From assembly GCF_030413635.1 (NCBI RefSeq), contig NZ_CP129235.1:434001-498000 (forward strand): a stretch of 64,000 bases of DNA, written 5' to 3'. This document shows, one piece after another, positions 60,806 through 64,000 of this stretch (the stretch's first letter is position 1; every line of letters begins with the position of its first letter). This DNA is from Planococcus shenhongbingii (GTDB lineage Bacteria; Bacillota; Bacilli; Bacillales_A; Planococcaceae). The translations under genes and the position numbers were made by a program. The notes beneath the pieces were generated by a model, which was not told the origin of the DNA, did not search any database, and saw only the letters and a list, made by a program, of their open reading frames with translations.

Positions 60806-61324
60806 TTTCGATAAACTCGTATGCTCTTCTATCATTTCGCTCCAGGGCGGACGCTTTCCGTGGGGAGGCGGCCTGAGCCTCCTCGCTCGCTGGCGAAGAC
60901 CGTATGCTCCTGCATCGCTGCGCTAGCTTCGTCGCAAATGAACGAGGCAAACTGCTTTTGCCCCATTCATTCCCTGCGGGGTCTCAGGACTCGCTTCGCT
61001 GCTCCCGCAGAAGTCGCCGCCTTCCGCTGCATTCAGCCCTTTTTTATCACCTTTTGTGATTCTCTAAAATCATGATTGTTTGAGAAAGCTCTCTATTCTT
61101 TGTTCCTGCTCTCCTGATATGGAGCCAACCAGCGGAGGAAAACATACTGCTCCTGCGCAAGCTCGTCGCAAAGACTTAGCCTCGCAGGCGTCGGCTAATG
61201 TCTTGCCTGCGGGGCAGCGCAGCGACGAAGCGGCTTGGCGCTCGCCCGCGGCAAGCGCAGCTGGTTGGCGGAATATCGGTTAAGGGATGATAGCTAATAC
61301 AAATTTCAACTTTCTCAACAAGCT
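60806..61324 (-). repeat. Large composite non-coding repeat, copy 2 (inverted)
   Basis: Reverse-complement counterpart of 25861-26339: it reads GCTCCAGGGCGGACGCTTTCC, CCGCCTTCCGCTGCATTCAG, TATGGAGCCAACCAGCGGAG, AAAGACTTAGCCTCGCAGGC, GGCGCTCGCCCGCGGCAAGC, GGCGGAATATCGGTTAA and TCAACTTTCTCAACAAGCTG in that order. Compared with copy 1 it has about 90 extra bases in the GGAAGCG half and lacks about 35 in the other half. It lies between convergent genes and is bracketed by two near-identical terminator hairpins. Not coding. Confidence 0.88.
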
Positions 61325-61325
61325 G

Positions 61326-61356
61326 AAAAAAGTCTCCCGAGGGAGACTTTTTTATG
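61326..61356. terminator. Terminator of cls; right copy of the direct repeat
   Basis: AAAAAAGTCTCCC-GA-GGGAGACTTTTTT then ATG, usable on the minus strand for cls. Confidence 0.9.
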
Positions 61357-61378
61357 TTCATTTCAACTTGGCCTATCC

Positions 61379-62833
61379 TTATAAAATAGGCGACAGTAAT
61401 CTGGCAATTGATTCTTTCGTTTTAATCAGCCGGGTTCTTGCAAAATACAGCCCGAGCGTCAATTCTTCTGAAAGCTCCATATCCTGATGGAATAAATCGG
61501 CAAGTTCAGCGGAGACTTTGTGATCGTATATAAAAGCGTTCACTTCAAAATTCAATTTAAAACTGCGCACATCGATATTGGCTGTGCCGACTGTTGAGAC
61601 TTTGTCGTCCACCACAATCATCTTCGTATGCAGAAAGCCGTTATCATAGATGAATACACGGGCTCCAGCTCTAAGCATTTGCCCCGCATAAGAATAAGTA
61701 GCCCAGTACACGAAAGGATGATCCGGTTTATTGGGAATCATGATGCGGACATCGATCCCTGACAAAGCAGCAATCCGGACAGCATCGTAAAAACTGGGAT
61801 CCGGGATAAAATAAGGCGTTTGAATATAAATATATTTCTTGGCCATATTGATCATCTTCAAATAACCATCTTTTATTTGTTCCCACTCTTCATCTGGCCC
61901 ACTTGATACAATTTGCATCGTCGTATCCCCTTTTTTAGGGATAGCCGGAAAATAGATTTCGTCGTATTCAATGTCATTCCGCGCGGAAGCCTGGTTCCAA
62001 TCCAATATAAAACGTGTTTGCAGCGGATGCAGGGAACTGCCTTCCAAACGAAGGTGGGTATCGCGCCAATAGCCGAACTTCCGGCTTAAGCCAAGATATT
62101 CTTCCCCTACGTTAAAGCCGCCGATATAACCGACCCGGCCATCAATGACCACGATTTTCCGGTGGTTCCGGTAATTCAGCCGGGGATTGATCAATGGCCA
62201 GATCGAAGGGAAGAATGTTTCTACTTCTCCGCCCGCTTTGATAAATTCTTTGAAATGCCTTTTTCTCAGCCGCCGTGATCCCATATCATCGTATAGCAGC
62301 CGGACTTTGACTCCTTGTTTTGCCTTGGCCGTCAAAGCATTCATTATACGGATGCCCAGTTGATCCAAACGGAAAATATAATATTGCATATGTATATGAT
62401 TCTTCGCCTGTTCAATGTCGTGGATCAAGGAATCAAATTTTTCGCGTCCATCATTAAAAATCTGAACGGCATTGTCCTGAGTCAAAACCGCTCCGTTGTT
62501 TCTTAAATGTAAATACACTAAATCTTTATAATCATTTACATGCGGATCAGCAAAATGAAATTCATCATCATGCAGCGCGTTCATTTGGTGGGCGATTAAA
62601 TTCTCAATCCCGACACGCTGGCGGCCTTCCCATTTGAAAAGTGTTTTTTTTCGAAGTTGTCTTCCGAGCAAGAGATAAGCTAAGAATCCCAAAATGGGAA
62701 TGAAAAACAAGACTAAAAGCCAGGCCCAGGTAGAACTGGCATCACGGCGTTCCAAGAAAATGAGCGTGATGGCCAAGAAAATATTGAGAATGAGAGTTGC
62801 GGTAGTTACTATACTTATAATAGAAATAGTCAT
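61379..62833 (-). CDS. cls: Cardiolipin synthase (phospholipase D family)
   Basis: A 484-residue protein. Two N-terminal helices are followed by two phospholipase-D motifs: HRKIVVIDGRVGYIGG and HTKMIVVDDKVSTVGTAN, both with the HxKx4D pattern. It joins two phosphatidylglycerol molecules into cardiolipin at the membrane. The length is the family norm. GAGGGAAA stands before the ATG. Convergent with the carboxypeptidase gene across the composite repeat. Confidence 0.95.
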   Translation of the reverse strand: MTISIISIVTTATLILNIFLAITLIFLERRDASSTWAWLLVLFFIPILGFLAYLLLGRQLRKKTLFKWEGRQRVGIENLIAHQMNALHDDEFHFADPHVNDYKDLVYLHLRNNGAVLTQDNAVQIFNDGREKFDSLIHDIEQAKNHIHMQYYIFRLDQLGIRIMNALTAKAKQGVKVRLLYDDMGSRRLRKRHFKEFIKAGGEVETFFPSIWPLINPRLNYRNHRKIVVIDGRVGYIGGFNVGEEYLGLSRKFGYWRDTHLRLEGSSLHPLQTRFILDWNQASARNDIEYDEIYFPAIPKKGDTTMQIVSSGPDEEWEQIKDGYLKMINMAKKYIYIQTPYFIPDPSFYDAVRIAALSGIDVRIMIPNKPDHPFVYWATYSYAGQMLRAGARVFIYDNGFLHTKMIVVDDKVSTVGTANIDVRSFKLNFEVNAFIYDHKVSAELADLFHQDMELSEELTLGLYFARTRLIKTKESIARLLSPIL

Positions 62834-62949
62834 CTTTTTCCCTCATTTTTTAAAAATATCTGTATAACCAGTATAGACTATTTGACCGAAATGAAGAAGG
62901 AAAGAGCAGCTTCAACTAAGTAAGTTTTCCCATTGTAAACTAAAAAGAA

Positions 62950-62980
62950 AAAAACACTCAACGAAAGGTTGAATGTTTTT
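62950..62980 (-). terminator. Terminator of the synthase gene
   Basis: On the minus strand CATTCAACC, loop, GTTGAGTG then a long T tract. Confidence 0.75.
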
Positions 62981-62986
62981 AATCCG

Positions 62987-63817
62987 TTATTCTACGTTTT
63001 CTTCCTGTTTCAGCTGTTCCACAATGCTTTCAACTTCTTTGCGGGTAATTTTTTCTTTTCCAGATTTCAAAGCTTTTAAAGTGCTGTGGGCAAGAGCAAG
63101 AGGTACTTTGCAGAACATGATAATGCGTTTATTTTTGATGGACTTGACGTATTCATCTGCTTTCGCTAAGTTATCATTGGCGTAATTGAACATATCATTC
63201 CGGTCCCAGCCATTCGGCACAAAAGTGACGCCGCGTTCCAGGTCTTCATCGTAATTGCGGAGCATGTTAACCGCTTGAAGTCCGCGTCCAAATGCGATGG
63301 CCAGTTCGGGATCTGTTTCAGTGTTGTCATGCCATTTCCACAAATCGGAGAGCATTGTGCCAACCAGCCCGGCAACATAATAGGTATAGTCATCTAAATC
63401 TTCTTTTGTTTCAATAATCCATTTCTTTTCGACCCATTTAGCCATTCCGCCTGCCATAATGGCTGTGGATTCATTTATTTTGCCCACAATTTCTGGAGGG
63501 CATACACTGATCCAGTCAGCAAGACGCTTAGTGACGGGCGGCAAAATATGGGCATAAGGCTGAAGCAAGGCCTGATAGCGGTCCCCGTCAAATGTCGTAT
63601 GTAACATTTGGCTGACAGCGAGCAATAGATGCTGCTTTGCTTCGTCTTCTAATTCCGGATGATCTTCAATTTCGTCGATTGCTCTCATACACAGGTAAGC
63701 AGAAGCGACCGTCTTTTTTAAAGCCGGTTCTAGAAAATTGATTGGGATGAAAAAAGTCCGGCTTGTTTCTTTTAACATGACCATGGACTCTTTTTGCAAA
63801 TTCGCGACTTTACTCAT
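62987..63817 (-). CDS. Squalene/phytoene synthase family protein
   Basis: A 276-residue all-alpha protein of the trans-isoprenyl head-to-head synthase family. The first acidic motif reads AIDEIEDHPE (D-E-I-E-D), and the second reads MLRNYDEDLERGVTFVPNGW, where the first Asp of D-x-x-E-D is replaced by Asn. Functional enzymes condense two prenyl diphosphates to squalene, phytoene or dehydrosqualene; some family members instead act as phosphatases. A carotenoid role would fit a pigmented Planococcus, but no other crt gene is visible. GGAGGAATT precedes the ATG. Confidence 0.85.
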   Translation of the reverse strand: MSKVANLQKESMVMLKETSRTFFIPINFLEPALKKTVASAYLCMRAIDEIEDHPELEDEAKQHLLLAVSQMLHTTFDGDRYQALLQPYAHILPPVTKRLADWISVCPPEIVGKINESTAIMAGGMAKWVEKKWIIETKEDLDDYTYYVAGLVGTMLSDLWKWHDNTETDPELAIAFGRGLQAVNMLRNYDEDLERGVTFVPNGWDRNDMFNYANDNLAKADEYVKSIKNKRIIMFCKVPLALAHSTLKALKSGKEKITRKEVESIVEQLKQEENVE

Positions 63818-64000
63818 CTCAATTCCTCCTGTTCATAGGCAAGACATAAGCTTCGTACACTTAATGTGGTAAAGGGATTAAAAACACGAAACTGTCTTTC
63901 TACTAAATATAAACGAAATAACTAAAAAAACAAATGTTTACTTGAATCCGCAAAATTGTTATGTATAAAAATAACCTTCTTCAGCCACTGTCGGATGGCT
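63818..64000. other. Upstream region of the synthase gene to the window edge
   Basis: AT-rich sequence with no gene recognised; the promoter of the synthase gene should lie here. Confidence 0.4.

Noticed and set aside
1..64000. CRISPR arrays, prophage, tRNA or rRNA genes
   Set aside because: No regularly spaced identical repeats with unique spacers, no phage structural genes, and no tRNA or rRNA sequence was recognised.

Overview
The window reads as chromosome of a low-to-mid GC Gram-positive bacterium of the Bacillales, most likely Planococcaceae (Planococcus or a close relative). This is inference from gene content: NiaP, VmlR, MntR, CvfB, PpaC, CadC/CadA and a tryptophan T-box all look like Bacillus-type proteins or leaders; starts follow strong AGGAGG sites and often use TTG or GTG; a squalene/phytoene synthase family gene fits a carotenoid-making Planococcus. 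No rRNA, tRNA, prophage, CRISPR array or intact insertion sequence was seen.

Layout. 0-2.7 kb: end of an FtsX/MacB-type ABC exporter and a PAP2 phosphatase. 2.7-8.4 kb: amtB-PII under two perfect TnrA/GlnR-type boxes, a UDG-fold protein, a ZIP metal transporter, a DUF4003 protein and the niacin transporter NiaP. 8.5-13.8 kb: a GNAT enzyme, a VmlR-type ABC-F ribosome protection protein behind a terminator-bearing leader with a short upstream ORF, and an osmoprotectant-type ABC transporter with a single permease gene. 13.9-19.7 kb: a five-gene fatty-acid degradation operon (thiolase, SDR, acyl-CoA dehydrogenase, methylacyl-CoA racemase, acyl-CoA synthetase) behind a FadR-like box. 19.8-25.2 kb: T-box(Trp) leader, then trpD-trpC-trpFB-trpA with trpF and trpB fused in frame, and a 3-methyladenine glycosylase. 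25.2-33.4 kb: stress protein, a large non-coding repeat, arsR-arsB, PpaC, a DsbA-like protein, an azoreductase and a Rieske oxidoreductase. 33.4-46.7 kb: YceI, MurB, a cation/proton antiporter, penicillin acylase, the FluC pair, a P1 peptidase, SulP-USP, CadC-CadA and a tandem GNAT. 46.7-58 kb: several small genes, MntR, CvfB, a DUF1002 protein, a ring-cleaving dioxygenase family protein, GNATs, an MFS pump, a lipid kinase, an AraC regulator and YidC. 58-64 kb: an MFS permease, a D,D-carboxypeptidase, the second (inverted) copy of the repeat, cardiolipin synthase and the synthase family gene.

Themes. Much of the region is envelope, metal and stress physiology. The regulatory layer is well preserved: TnrA/GlnR-type, FadR-type, CadC-type, MhqR-type and candidate NiaR and sigma-B sites can be read directly. 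An MhqR-type palindrome (TCTCGAATTCGAGA core) occurs at three separate genes (azoreductase, YceI, dioxygenase), suggesting a quinone/electrophile response regulon spread over this region. The least explained elements are the composite repeat present twice in opposite orientation (one copy bracketed by near-identical terminator hairpins), the TrpF-TrpB fusion, the ABC-F leader, and three very short genes below usual ORF cut-offs.
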